The position numbers and the translations under genes are program-made. From Roseiarcus sp963782255 (GTDB lineage Bacteria; Pseudomonadota; Alphaproteobacteria; Rhizobiales; Beijerinckiaceae): a DNA stretch of 64,000 bases. Where the stretch lies: NCBI GenBank assembly GCA_963782255.1, contig CAWAIS010000001.1:3038001-3102000 (forward strand), given 5' to 3'. Below the pieces are notes generated by a model that did not search any database, had not been told where the DNA came from, and saw only the letters and a list, made by a program, of their open reading frames with translations. How positions within the stretch are numbered: the stretch's first letter is position 1; each line of letters begins with the position of its first letter. This document shows, piece after piece, positions 1 through 8,684 of the stretch.

Positions 1-1374
1 GTAAATGTATCGGCCGCCGTAGCGCGACAGCGCCGGCTGCGCCAGAATCGTCTGGACGATCTCGACCCCCCGAACGAGGGTGTCGAGATCGTCCGGATCG
101 TCGAGGAAGTTTGGATCGATGAGCGGCGGCGTTGCGATGTCCGCGCCGGCGAGCCGAACCGAACCGCGGCCTTTCGGCCTCAGTCCGCAAACGTGCAGCG
201 ACATGCCAGTCGTGAAATGAACCTTCCTGTTGTGGTCGTCGACGATGCCGATGCAGAAGTGTAGCTGCAGATCGGGTCGGTCGACATCCGGGCGGCTCTT
301 GATGAAGCCGCCGGCCTCCGCGGCGTTCGAGGTCAGGAGGCCGCCGCTGCGCCAGATATAGTTCGCGACCTCGCGTGGCCCGGTCATGAACATCGGCAAC
401 GCGACCCCGAACAGGCCCGGCCCTTTCGCCCGCAGGTTCGCGACATAATCGCAATGGTCTTGAAGGTTGGCGCCGACCTCCGGCGCGTCATGAACGACCT
501 TAATCCCGAAGCTCTTCAGGTGTTCCGCCGGACCGACGCCGGAGACCATCAGGAGCTGCGGCGATCCAAAGGCGCCGGCCGAAAGGACAATCTCTCGACG
601 CGCATAAAATCGCTTCTCGTCGCCGCCTCGCCCATAGGCGACGCCCACCGCCCGACGTTCCTCGAACAGAATGCGTCGCGCCTCAGCGTCCGGAATGATC
701 GAGAGATTTGCTTGCGGCGACGATTGCAGATAGGCGCGCGCGGCGTTGTATCGGCGTCCGTCTTTCTGGAACACCTGGTAGGGACCGACGCCTTCCTGTG
801 CCCTGCCGTTGAAATCCGCATTTCGCGGGAAGCCAGCTTGAACCGCCGCTTCGACGAACGCTTCGACTGCCGGGTTGCGGTAGCTGAGATCGCTGACATG
901 GAGGGGCCCGCCGTCCCCATGCAGCGCGTCCGCCCCGCGGGCGTTGTTTTCCGAGCGCTTGAAGTACGGGAGCACGTCCGCCCACGCCCAACCCTTGCAA
1001 CCAAGCGACGCCCAGGAGTCGTAGTCCTGCGGTTGCCCGCGCGTGTAGATCATCGCATTGATGAGGCTCGAGCCGCCGAGACCCCGGCCGCGCGGCTGGT
1101 AGCCCTTGCGGCCGCCGAAACCCGCCTGCGGCTCGGTTTCATAGGCATAGTTTCGCTTCGATCGAAGCGGAACGAGCGCTGCGATTCCGAGCGGAACGTC
1201 GGAGAGCATCGAGGCTTTGGCCGGCCCCGCTTCGATGAGAGCGACGCTCGTTGCGCTCGACGACTGCGCTAGACGAGCCGCGACGGCGCACCCCGCCGGG
1301 CCCGCGCCGATAACGACATAATCGACCGTTGGCCGTTCGCCGGGGCCTGAGGCGCCCGGGTTCGTTCTGGTCAT
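1..1374 (-). CDS. GMC family FAD-dependent alcohol oxidoreductase (C-terminus beyond window)
   Basis: Read from an ATG at 1374 (MTRTNPGASG), the frame is open for 458 codons to the window edge, so the C-terminal part is missing. The N-terminus has the FAD-binding Rossmann motif VIGAGPAGCAVAARL, followed by the GMC hallmarks GRGLGGSSLINAMIYTRG and GAFGSPQLLMVSGVGP. This is the choline dehydrogenase / AlkJ class, which oxidises primary alcohols to aldehydes with FAD. It lies 90 bp downstream of the acyl-CoA ligase and in the same orientation as the acyl-CoA reductase, so a fatty alcohol is a plausible substrate. That substrate is inferred from context; the family alone does not fix it. Confidence 0.88.
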   Translation of the reverse strand, partial: MTRTNPGASGPGERPTVDYVVIGAGPAGCAVAARLAQSSSATSVALIEAGPAKASMLSDVPLGIAALVPLRSKRNYAYETEPQAGFGGRKGYQPRGRGLGGSSLINAMIYTRGQPQDYDSWASLGCKGWAWADVLPYFKRSENNARGADALHGDGGPLHVSDLSYRNPAVEAFVEAAVQAGFPRNADFNGRAQEGVGPYQVFQKDGRRYNAARAYLQSSPQANLSIIPDAEARRILFEERRAVGVAYGRGGDEKRFYARREIVLSAGAFGSPQLLMVSGVGPAEHLKSFGIKVVHDAPEVGANLQDHCDYVANLRAKGPGLFGVALPMFMTGPREVANYIWRSGGLLTSNAAEAGGFIKSRPDVDRPDLQLHFCIGIVDDHNRKVHFTTGMSLHVCGLRPKGRGSVRLAGADIATPPLIDPNFLDDPDDLDTLVRGVEIVQTILAQPALSRYGGRYIY

Positions 1375-1464
1375 GGGTCTCCTCGCCTTTCAAGACGAGC
1401 CGGGGCCGCGCGTTTTCGGGCGCAGCCGGCGCCTCCCTCGTCCTCATGTCGCATTCATATCCGC

Positions 1465-3141
1465 TTACTCCGCCTTCGATTGCGATTTCTCCCGCAGTTC
1501 GCGGCGCAGGATCTTTCCGATCGGCGTGCGCGGCAGCGTGTCGCGGAACTCCACGTGCCGCGGCGTCTTGTAACCGGTCAGATACAGACGGCAGTGCGCG
1601 ATGATCTCAGCGTCGGTCAGCGCCACATCCTTGCGCACGACCACGATCTTGACCGCTTCGCCGGACTTGACGTCCGGCACGCCGACTGCGCCGACCTCGT
1701 GTACGCCGGGATGGCTCATCACCACGTCTTCGATTTCGTTCGGATAGACGTTGAACCCGGAGACGATAATCATGTCCTTCTGCCGGTCGACGACATAGAC
1801 GTAACCGCGCTCGTCGACGCGCGCGATGTCGCCGGTCCTCAAGTAACCGTCATCGGTCATGACCTGTGCGGTCTCGTCAGGTCTCTGCCAGTAGCCCGCC
1901 ATCACCTGAGGACCCTTAACGCAAAGCTCTCCAGCCTCTCCGACCGGCACGTCGCATCCGTCCATGTCGCGGATGGCGATGTCGGTCGAGGGCATCGGCA
2001 GCCCGATCGCCCCGGTATAGTCAGCAATGCTCAGCGAATTGGCGGTGACGATCGGCGAAGTCTCGGTCAGTCCATAGCCTTCGATGAGCGGCTTGCCGGT
2101 GACCTGCTTCCAGCGCTCGGCGACGACCCTTTGCAGCGCCATGCCGCCGGCGACTGCGAGGTGCAGCCGCGAGAAATCGAGCCTCAGGAACTCCCCGTCA
2201 TTGAGGAGCGCATTGAACAAAGTATTGACGCCGGTGATCACGGTGAACGGCGTCTGTCGCAACGCCTTGACGAAAGCCCTGAGGTCGCGCGGATTGGGAA
2301 TGAGCAGATTGTTGGCGCCGACCATGATCGCCACGAAGCAGTTCACCGTCAGCGCGAACACGTGATAAAGCGGCAGCGCCGTCACGAAGACCTCGTCGGC
2401 GTCCAGGGACTCGGCGACCCAGGCGTGGACCTGCTGCAGATTGGCGATCATGTTGCGATGGGTCAGCATCGCTCCTTTCGGCACGCCGGTAGTGCCGCCA
2501 GTGTATTGGAGGAACGCAAGATCGTCCGGAGCGACCGGCGGGAATTCGACCGCCTGCGATCGTCCGAGCGACAGCGCCTTCAGGAACGGCGTCGCGCGAG
2601 TCAGGCGCCAGGCCGGCACTGCGCGCCGAATGTGGCGCAGCACGAAATTAATGAAGAAGCGGCGCGGCGCGCCGAGAAGATCGCCGACGCTGGTTACGAC
2701 AACGAAGCGAACGTCGGTCCCATCGATCGCCTTCTCGAGGGTCTGGGCGAAATTCTCCAAGACCACGATCGCCTCCGCGCCCGAGTCCGCGAGTTGATGG
2801 TGCAGCTCGCGCGGCGAGTACAGCGGGTTGCAATTGACGACCACGTAACCGGCCCGCAAAGCGCCGAACAGCGCGACTGGGTACTGTAGGAGGTTCGGCA
2901 TCATCAGCGCGACCCGCGCGCCGCGCGGAAGTCTCGCGACGTTCTTCAGATAGCCCGCAAACGCGCGCGACAGCCGGTCGAGCTCGGCGTACGTCATGCT
3001 GCGGCCAAGGCTGATATAGGCCGAGCGGTCGCGGTAGCGGGCGACGCTCGCGGCGAAGAAGTCGCCGATCGAGGCGTAAGCGGTCGGATTGATCTCGGCC
3101 GGAACGCCCTCGGGATAGGACCTCAGCCAAATCCGTTCCAT
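1465..3141 (-). CDS. fadD: Long-chain fatty acid-CoA ligase
   Basis: This is an adenylate-forming enzyme of about 558 residues that activates fatty acids to acyl-AMP and then acyl-CoA. The P-loop-like AMP motif YTGGTTGVPKGAMLTHRN, the motif EGYGLTETSP, the hinge GYLRTGDIARVDERGYVYVVDR and the C-terminal Lys in PRTPIGKILRREL are all present. I chose the ATG at 3141 (MERIWLRSYP), which follows GAGAAG. A TTG at 3165 overlaps the TGA of the upstream reductase gene as TTGA and would add eight residues, so coupled initiation there is possible. The position between a fatty acyl-CoA reductase and a GMC oxidoreductase suggests it supplies or recycles acyl-CoA in this lipid locus. Confidence 0.93.
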   Translation of the reverse strand: MERIWLRSYPEGVPAEINPTAYASIGDFFAASVARYRDRSAYISLGRSMTYAELDRLSRAFAGYLKNVARLPRGARVALMMPNLLQYPVALFGALRAGYVVVNCNPLYSPRELHHQLADSGAEAIVVLENFAQTLEKAIDGTDVRFVVVTSVGDLLGAPRRFFINFVLRHIRRAVPAWRLTRATPFLKALSLGRSQAVEFPPVAPDDLAFLQYTGGTTGVPKGAMLTHRNMIANLQQVHAWVAESLDADEVFVTALPLYHVFALTVNCFVAIMVGANNLLIPNPRDLRAFVKALRQTPFTVITGVNTLFNALLNDGEFLRLDFSRLHLAVAGGMALQRVVAERWKQVTGKPLIEGYGLTETSPIVTANSLSIADYTGAIGLPMPSTDIAIRDMDGCDVPVGEAGELCVKGPQVMAGYWQRPDETAQVMTDDGYLRTGDIARVDERGYVYVVDRQKDMIIVSGFNVYPNEIEDVVMSHPGVHEVGAVGVPDVKSGEAVKIVVVRKDVALTDAEIIAHCRLYLTGYKTPRHVEFRDTLPRTPIGKILRRELREKSQSKAE

Positions 3142-3161
3142 GTTTCTTCTCTTTTCTCGCC

Positions 3162-5147
3162 TCAAATATGCAGGCCCCTCAGGAGCTGAGTGAATGCGAT
3201 CTGATCGGCGGTCGGAGAGACGTCGCCATTCTTCGCGCCGCGCGCAGCCGCACTTTCCGGAAACATACGGAACGCCGTATTGAGCACGATCCGCCCCAGG
3301 TTCGGCGCGACCGCGTGCACGGCCTGGCCGAACCGGCCGAGCCGCGTCGCAACGCGGGCCGGACGATGGATGAGAGCCTCGACCACGAGATCCGAAGCCT
3401 CGTCCGTATCGAGCGTCGGCACATGTTCGTAGAACTTCGTCGGGGCGATCATATCCGTGCGCACGAGCGGCATGTTGACATTGGTGAACGCGACGCCGCG
3501 ATCAAGAAACTCGCTCGCCGCGCAATCCGTCCAGGCTTCGAGCGCAGCTTTGGAGGCGACATAGGCGGAGAAGCGCGGCGCGGTCGTCAACACCCCGATC
3601 GACGACACATTGACGATGTGCCCGGAGCGCCGTTCCGTCATGCCGGGCAAGAATCCCATCGCGAGCCGCACGGCGGCGAAATAGTTCAGCCGCATCAGCC
3701 GCTCGAGGTCGTGCGGGCGGTCGTAGGAATTTTCGATTGCCCGGCGGATCGATCGTCCGGCGTTGTTAATCAGAATGTCAATTCCGCCGTGCTCGCCCTT
3801 GATGCGCTCGATCAGAGCCGCGCACGCATCGGGATCGGAAATGTCGGCGCTGTAGGTCTCGGCTTCGAGACCCTGCACGGAGAACTCCTCGCGGGTCAGG
3901 TCCAACTTTTCCTGGTCGCGCGCCACGATCAGGGTCTTCGCGCCGGCCTGCGCCAGCCGCTGTGCGATCGCCTTGCCGATGCCGGCCGATCCGCCGGTCA
4001 CCAGCACGCGCTTGCCCGCGACCGCGCCGCGCAACGAGCGGTCGACGAACAAAGCCGGATCGAGATGCCGCTCCCAGTAGTCCCAGAGGCGCCAGGCGTA
4101 ATCCTCGAAAGGCGGGACTGTGATGCCGGCCGGACGCAACAACTTCTGCGTCTCGCGGCTCTCGAAGCGAGTTGGATAGTTGACGAACATGAATATGTCG
4201 TCCGGCAGGCCGAGCTCCTTCATGAACATCTTGCGCATGCGCCGGAATGGCGTCAGCGCCATCAGGCCGCGCGTCAAGGCGGGAGGCGCGAGGCCGAAGA
4301 GGCCTGCGTTGATCTTGACGGTGAAGGCCGGCGCGTGCGCCGCCCGCGCGAGAGCGTTCAGCATGTCGCCGACCCGCAGGGGATTGGGGTCGGTCAGGTG
4401 GAACGTGCGACCGTCGAGCCCATCGAGATGGGCGAGATGATCCATCGCCGCAACCACAAAGTCGACCGGAACCACATTGATCCGCCCGCCCTCGACGCCA
4501 ATCATCGGAACCCAGGACGGGACGGCGTCGCGCAGCTTCTGGATCAGCTTGAAGAAGTAGTACGGGCCGTCGATCTTGTCGATTTCGCCGGTCCTCGAGT
4601 CGCCGACGACGATGCCGGGCCGATAGATGCGCCACGGGATTTCCGTCTCCGCCCGCACCAGGCCTTCGCCCTTGTGCTTCGAGGCATAGTAGGGGTGGTC
4701 GAGCCCGCGCGCCTCGTCGAACATGTCCTCGCGGAAGACGCCCTCATAGAGGCCGGCGGCAGCGATCGAGCTGACATGATGGAAGCAACCCGCCCCGACG
4801 CTCTTTGCAAAGGCGAGCGCATTGGCGACGCCTGCGACGTTGGCGGCGACCACCGCCTGCGGCTCCGCCGCTAGGTCATAGACCGCGGCGAGATGGAAGA
4901 AGTGGTCAATTCCGCCCTTGAGCTTCCGCGCCTCCTGCGCCGTGACGCCGAGGCCCGGCTTCGAGATGTCGCCTTCGATCAGCGTCACCCGCTCGCCATC
5001 GTCGCCCCAGAATGTTTTGAGATCCTCAATGGATTCCGGCGTTGGATTGTAAACGAGGACGCAGACAAGCCCGTCGCCCGGTTGCAGCAGGCGCCGCACG
5101 AGACGTTTGCCGATGAAACCGGTCCCGCCGGTGACGAACGCGCTCAT
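3162..5147 (-). CDS. Two-domain fatty acyl-CoA reductase (NAD-epimerase-like plus SDR)
   Basis: The 661-residue protein joins two Rossmann enzymes. Residues 1 to about 360 are an extended-SDR reductase with TGGTGFIG at 6-13 and an active-site YYASK near 153-157. From about residue 380 there is a classical SDR with VTGGSAGIGKA, NNAG, NVSSIG and YVASK. This order and length match the alcohol-forming acyl-CoA reductases of Marinobacter (Maqu_2220 type) and mycobacterial AcrA1, which reduce acyl-CoA through the aldehyde to the fatty alcohol. AGGAAGG precedes the ATG at 5147. Linkage to fadD and a WS/DGAT gene supports a role in wax-ester precursor supply. Both catalytic YxxxK sites look intact. 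Reduction only to aldehyde is the main alternative. Confidence 0.85.
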   Translation of the reverse strand: MSAFVTGGTGFIGKRLVRRLLQPGDGLVCVLVYNPTPESIEDLKTFWGDDGERVTLIEGDISKPGLGVTAQEARKLKGGIDHFFHLAAVYDLAAEPQAVVAANVAGVANALAFAKSVGAGCFHHVSSIAAAGLYEGVFREDMFDEARGLDHPYYASKHKGEGLVRAETEIPWRIYRPGIVVGDSRTGEIDKIDGPYYFFKLIQKLRDAVPSWVPMIGVEGGRINVVPVDFVVAAMDHLAHLDGLDGRTFHLTDPNPLRVGDMLNALARAAHAPAFTVKINAGLFGLAPPALTRGLMALTPFRRMRKMFMKELGLPDDIFMFVNYPTRFESRETQKLLRPAGITVPPFEDYAWRLWDYWERHLDPALFVDRSLRGAVAGKRVLVTGGSAGIGKAIAQRLAQAGAKTLIVARDQEKLDLTREEFSVQGLEAETYSADISDPDACAALIERIKGEHGGIDILINNAGRSIRRAIENSYDRPHDLERLMRLNYFAAVRLAMGFLPGMTERRSGHIVNVSSIGVLTTAPRFSAYVASKAALEAWTDCAASEFLDRGVAFTNVNMPLVRTDMIAPTKFYEHVPTLDTDEASDLVVEALIHRPARVATRLGRFGQAVHAVAPNLGRIVLNTAFRMFPESAAARGAKNGDVSPTADQIAFTQLLRGLHI

Positions 5148-5213
5148 GAACCTTCCTCTCCCCTAAGCTTTTTTCCGTTTAGCGGATAACTCTAGAATGG
5201 TCCGCCTAGAACT

Positions 5214-5279
5214 TTGGGCGGCCAATTCTAATTTTCTGTGGTCTTATCTCAACCGTGAAAAGGCGGATTGGCCGCCCAA
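5214..5279. promoter_or_regulatory. Paired 13-bp inverted operator-like sites in the divergent promoter region
   Basis: TTGGGCGGCCAAT occurs at 5214-5226 and its exact reverse complement at 5267-5279, with 40 bp between. Each arm is itself close to a palindrome (TTGG...CCAA). The pair sits in the roughly 150-bp gap between the reductase gene (minus) and the phasin gene (plus), so one regulator could control both directions. The TetR protein encoded at 7027 is the obvious candidate, but that link is inference. The second arm ends about 18 bp before the phasin start. Confidence 0.5.
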
Positions 5280-5297
5280 GATCAAACGAGGATGGTC

Positions 5298-5723
5298 ATG
5301 CCAAAGAAACTGAAAGACGTCGCCACTGAGGCAACGGAAAACCAGCTCGCCGTAAAGGTGAGAGAGTTTGCCAATCAGATTTGGCTGGCGGGCCTTGGAG
5401 CCTTCGCCAAAGCCCAGCAGGAAGGCGCGAAGATGTTCGAGGCGCTTGTCGAGGAAGGCGAGAAGGTTCAGGAGCGCACCAGGACGGCGGCCGATGAGAG
5501 GCTCGCCGAGGTGAGGGCGAAAGCCTCGGGAACATGGGACAAGCTCGAGCAGGTGTTCGAGGACCGCGTGGCGCGCGCGCTGCACAGGCTGAGCGTGCCG
5601 AGCCGCAAGGACATCGATACGCTTTCGAAGAGGGTCGCCGAACTCACCGAGATCGCCAAGAAGCTGACGAACGAGGAAGAGCACGCGACGAAGAGCCGAG
5701 CTCATAGAGCCAAAGCCGAGTAG
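5298..5723 (+). CDS. Phasin-like lipid/PHA granule-associated protein
   Basis: This small charged helical protein (141 aa from the ATG at 5298) carries the phasin signature ANQIWLAGLGAFAKAQQEG near residues 22-40, then a long amphipathic helix rich in Lys, Glu and Ala. Such proteins (PF05597 type) coat polyhydroxyalkanoate or neutral-lipid granules and control their size and number. ACGAGG lies six bases before the ATG at 5298; an ATG at 5292 is also in frame. It is divergent from the acyl-CoA reductase and upstream of a patatin-like lipase. Because the locus also has a WS/DGAT but no PHA synthase in view, it may coat wax or triacylglycerol bodies. That is inference. Confidence 0.82.
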   Translation: MPKKLKDVATEATENQLAVKVREFANQIWLAGLGAFAKAQQEGAKMFEALVEEGEKVQERTRTAADERLAEVRAKASGTWDKLEQVFEDRVARALHRLSVPSRKDIDTLSKRVAELTEIAKKLTNEEEHATKSRAHRAKAE

Positions 5724-5734
5724 CAAAGCCCTTT

Positions 5735-5790
5735 CGTCCGGACAAAGCGAAGCCAGCGCTTGCGTCCGGACAAAGCGAAGCCAGCGCTTG
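5735..5790. repeat. Perfect 28-bp tandem duplication before the patatin gene
   Basis: A 28-bp unit starting CGTCCGGACAAAGCGAAG is present at 5735-5762 and again at 5763-5790 without mismatch. The second copy runs directly into the GGAGGA ribosome-binding site of the patatin gene, so it lengthens the leader between phasin and lipase. Confidence 0.9.
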
Positions 5791-5801
5791 AGGAGGATCC
5801 G

Positions 5802-7058
5802 ATGAAGGCTGGTTGTCGCAACGGCAAGGTGGGGATCGCCCTCGCGGGGGGCGGTCCCCTCGGCGGTATCTACGAAATTGGCGCGCTGGTCGCACTTGAA
5901 GAGGCGCTCGAGGGCCTCAAGCTGACGGAGTGCGACGTCTATGTCGGCGTGAGTTCGGGCGCCTTTGTGGCGGCAGGTCTCGCCAACGGGCTCTCTGCGC
6001 GTGAGATGCACGCGATGTTCATCCTGGATCAGTCGCATCAAGACCCGTTCGAGCCCAGCCTGTTGTTGCGGCCCGCTTTCGCCGAGTTTGCGCGGCGGCT
6101 CGTGCGCATGCCGGAAATGATCCAGTCGGCGGCGCTCGCCTATTTTGGGGTTGCGCCGCACCGCGGTTTCTTCGAATCCTTCATGAGGCTCACGCGTGGC
6201 TTGCCGAACGGCCTGTTCGACAATGACGCGATCGCCTCGTACCTCGCGCGGCTGTTCAGCAAGCCTGGACGGACCGACGACTTTCGCAAGCTTGCGCGCG
6301 AACTCTTCATTGTGGCGACCGACCTCGACAGCGGAAGGTCTGTGCCGTTCGGGACGTCGGGCTTCGACGATGTGCCGATCTCTGAGGCCGTCAAGGCGAG
6401 CGCAGCCCTGCCCGGCCTCTATCCGCCGGCGCGCATCGGCGATCACGACTATGTCGATGGCGCAATGAAGAAAACGCTGCACGCGTCGGTCGCGCTCAAA
6501 GCCGGCGTGAAGCTGCTCATCTGCATCAATCCGATCGTGCCGTTCGACGCCGAACTCGCCGCGCGCGCAGGCGCAAAGCCGGGGCGTCTCGCCGATTACG
6601 GGCTCCTCACCGTGCTGTCGCAGACGTTCCGCGCCCTCATCCACTCGCGCATGCGGGTCGGCATGGAGCGCTACGCGAGAGAGTTTCCTGGCGCCGACGT
6701 CGTGCTGTTCGAACCTGGGCAGGATGACGCTGTCATCTTCTTCGCCAACATGTTCAGCTACGCCGATCGCCGCCGTCTCGCAGAGCACGCCTATCGCTAT
6801 ACGCTCAGCGAACTCCGGCGCCGCGCGGGAGAGCTCGAACCTATTCTCGGACGTCACGGCGTCGCCCTCGACCGCGCGGTTCTCGAGGCCAAGCAGCCGA
6901 TGACCTTAAAGCCTGGCCAGACAGGCAAATTGTGGGATAGCGTCGGGCCGCTCGAGTTGACGCTCGGCCAACTCGAAAAGGCGCTGAGCCGGGAGAAAGC
7001 CGGTCCGTCGCAGGGGGTGAAGCGCCATGCCCACAAAGCCGCCGCGTCGGACGCGTGA
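5802..7058 (+). CDS. Patatin-like phospholipase / lipid acyl hydrolase
   Basis: The protein has 418 residues from the ATG at 5802, which follows GAGGAGG with good spacing. The patatin Ser-Asp dyad is visible: the oxyanion loop LAGGGPLGGIYEIGAL, the nucleophile elbow GVSSGA (GxSxG) and the catalytic Asp in VDGAMKKTLHA. No signal peptide is seen, so it probably acts in the cytoplasm on membrane lipid or stored neutral lipid. It overlaps the following TetR gene by 32 bp and follows a phasin gene by about 80 bp, which fits co-transcription. In this setting it may release fatty acids from lipid bodies. The exact substrate cannot be read from sequence. Confidence 0.88.
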   Translation: MKAGCRNGKVGIALAGGGPLGGIYEIGALVALEEALEGLKLTECDVYVGVSSGAFVAAGLANGLSAREMHAMFILDQSHQDPFEPSLLLRPAFAEFARRLVRMPEMIQSAALAYFGVAPHRGFFESFMRLTRGLPNGLFDNDAIASYLARLFSKPGRTDDFRKLARELFIVATDLDSGRSVPFGTSGFDDVPISEAVKASAALPGLYPPARIGDHDYVDGAMKKTLHASVALKAGVKLLICINPIVPFDAELAARAGAKPGRLADYGLLTVLSQTFRALIHSRMRVGMERYAREFPGADVVLFEPGQDDAVIFFANMFSYADRRRLAEHAYRYTLSELRRRAGELEPILGRHGVALDRAVLEAKQPMTLKPGQTGKLWDSVGPLELTLGQLEKALSREKAGPSQGVKRHAHKAAASDA

Positions 7059-7671
7059 GCGCATCCTTAAGACAGCGCTGGCGATGTTCAATGAGTTCGG
7101 CGAGCCGTCGGTCGCGACGACGTCGATCGCATTCGAGATGGGCATCAGTCCCGGCAACCTCTACTACCACTATCATTCCAAGGAGCAGATCGTCGCCGAT
7201 CTGTTCGCCGAATTCCGGCGCGAAATCGAGACGACGCTGGCTGCGCCCGAGCAGCGCCTTCCGAACGCGGAGGATTGCTGGCTCTATCTGCATCTGGTGT
7301 TCGAAGCGATCTGGAAATACCGCTTCATCTATCGCGACCTGCACGAACTCGTGGCTCGCTACCATGTGATCGAAGTGCAGTTCCGCCGCATCCTGGCTCA
7401 TAAAATCCGGGTCGCCGAGCAGATCCTCGGCGGCCTCGTCAAGGCGGGGCAGATGCATGCGGAGCCGGCCGAGATCGCGACGCTCGCCCAGAACATCGTG
7501 CTCATCGCGAGCTATTGGATGTCGTTCGAGTTCGCCCGCGATCCCAAGGCCGTGCAGGACGACAAGACGCTGGCGCGCGGCGCTTTTCATGTAATTGCGT
7601 TGGCCGCGCCCTATCTCGAACCGCGGGAGCGGGAGCTGTTCGATCACCTGGCCAAGCGCTACATTGCCTGA
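7027..7671 (+). CDS. TetR/AcrR family transcriptional regulator
   Basis: The 214-residue protein has the N-terminal TetR helix-turn-helix: RTRERILKTALAMFNEFGE, then TTSIAFEMGISPGNLYYHYHSKEQIVADLF. The C-terminal ligand domain is helical and shows no diagnostic motif. It starts 32 bp inside the patatin gene, so translation is probably coupled. Regulators of this class often sense acyl-CoA or lipid ligands and repress neighbouring genes. It is therefore the best candidate for binding the paired sites at 5214-5279, although no experimental link can be read here. Confidence 0.9.
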   Translation: MPTKPPRRTRERILKTALAMFNEFGEPSVATTSIAFEMGISPGNLYYHYHSKEQIVADLFAEFRREIETTLAAPEQRLPNAEDCWLYLHLVFEAIWKYRFIYRDLHELVARYHVIEVQFRRILAHKIRVAEQILGGLVKAGQMHAEPAEIATLAQNIVLIASYWMSFEFARDPKAVQDDKTLARGAFHVIALAAPYLEPRERELFDHLAKRYIA

Positions 7672-7681
7672 GGAGGACGCC

Positions 7682-8533
7682 ATGGCGGCGGTCAGATGGA
7701 AAGCCTTCCCGTATGAGGCCAAGGCTTACGCATACGAAGGCGCCGCGTTGAAGAAGGCCTGGCCCGAACTGCATCGCGGCGACTGCGAGCCGTTCCCCGA
7801 CGCCGCCTTCATCAAAGAGGCGTTTGCGAAGCATCCGCGCCTTAAAGCCGCGCTCGACGCCGATAAGACCGCGGCGGCGCTGCAATCGGCCTGGCGCGCC
7901 TATCATCGCGGCGATTTCGCCGCTGCGGCGGTCGAGGGCGAAGCGCTTGGACCGATCGGCGCCAACGCCGCCAACAAGGCCGCCAACATCTATGCGACTT
8001 ATCTCGAGACGGTGAGCGAGCGAAAGCGCGACATCTTCCTGAAGTCGGCCGAGCGGGCCGAGGCTTTGCAGGCCGCTGCGCCGGATTTTCCTAACGCCTT
8101 CTATTTCCATGCGCAGACGCTCGGGCGCTATGCGCAGGAAATCTCGATCGCAAGGGCGCTGGCGCTCGGGATCGGCGGCAAAGTGAAGGCGAACCTCGAC
8201 AGAACGGTCAGGCTCGAACCGAACCATGCGGAAGCCCATATCGCGCTTGGCGCATACCATGCCGAGATCGTCAGCAAGGTCGGCGGGATGCTGGCGAGCC
8301 TCTCCTATGGGGCGAGCAAGGAGGAGGCAGTGAGGCATTTCGCGCTCGCCCGCAAGCTCCTGCCGGACTCGGCGATCGCGCGCATCGAGGAAGCGAACGG
8401 CCTCGTCATGCTGTTCGGCAAGTCGCGGCTCGCCGAGGCCGAGAAACTCTACCAGGAGGCTGCCCGCTGCACGCCCGCCGACGCCATGCAGAGGCTCGAC
8501 GCCGAGCATGCGAGGGAAGAGGCCGAAGGCTAA
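7682..8533 (+). CDS. TPR-like helical protein of unknown function
   Basis: This protein has 283 residues from the ATG at 7682, which follows GAGGAGGACGCC. The frame is open further upstream, but only this start has a ribosome-binding site and it sits just behind the TetR stop. The sequence is Ala-rich and helical, with repeating pairs of helices such as AWRAYHRGDFAAAAVEGEAL and LDRTVRLEPNHAEAHIALGAY, which resemble tetratricopeptide repeats. No catalytic motif or signal peptide is seen. As the last gene of the phasin-patatin-tetR run it probably helps assemble proteins on lipid bodies or with the lipase, but this is context only. Confidence 0.7.
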   Translation: MAAVRWKAFPYEAKAYAYEGAALKKAWPELHRGDCEPFPDAAFIKEAFAKHPRLKAALDADKTAAALQSAWRAYHRGDFAAAAVEGEALGPIGANAANKAANIYATYLETVSERKRDIFLKSAERAEALQAAAPDFPNAFYFHAQTLGRYAQEISIARALALGIGGKVKANLDRTVRLEPNHAEAHIALGAYHAEIVSKVGGMLASLSYGASKEEAVRHFALARKLLPDSAIARIEEANGLVMLFGKSRLAEAEKLYQEAARCTPADAMQRLDAEHAREEAEG

Positions 8534-8559
8534 AGGGGATGAATTCAAGTCGATTCATT

Positions 8560-8680
8560 CCCGCGATTGCGAGCGCCCCCGGGTCGAAGAGCCCGGGGGG
8601 AAGCAATCCAGGGAACGTCGGGCGGCGGCGGCCCTGGATCGCCGCGTCGCTCACGCTCCTCGCGATGACGGCGAACGGTC
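8560..8680. repeat. REP-like intergenic hairpins
   Basis: Two stem-loops lie between convergent genes. One pairs CCCCCGGG with CCCGGGGGG around 8575-8602. The other pairs AATCCAGGG with CCCTGGATC around 8605-8641, followed by TCGCTCACGCTCCTCGCGATGAC. The second matches the style of the interspersed palindromic repeats common in Hyphomicrobiales. It may also act as a bidirectional terminator between the TPR-like gene and the WS/DGAT gene. Confidence 0.55.
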
Positions 8681-8684
8681 CGGC

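Noticed and set aside
1480..2889. Long plus-strand open frame of 469 codons
   Set aside because: It is antisense to the fadD gene, has Arg/Asp/His-rich shadow composition and no family motif. The minus-strand ligase has all its motifs.
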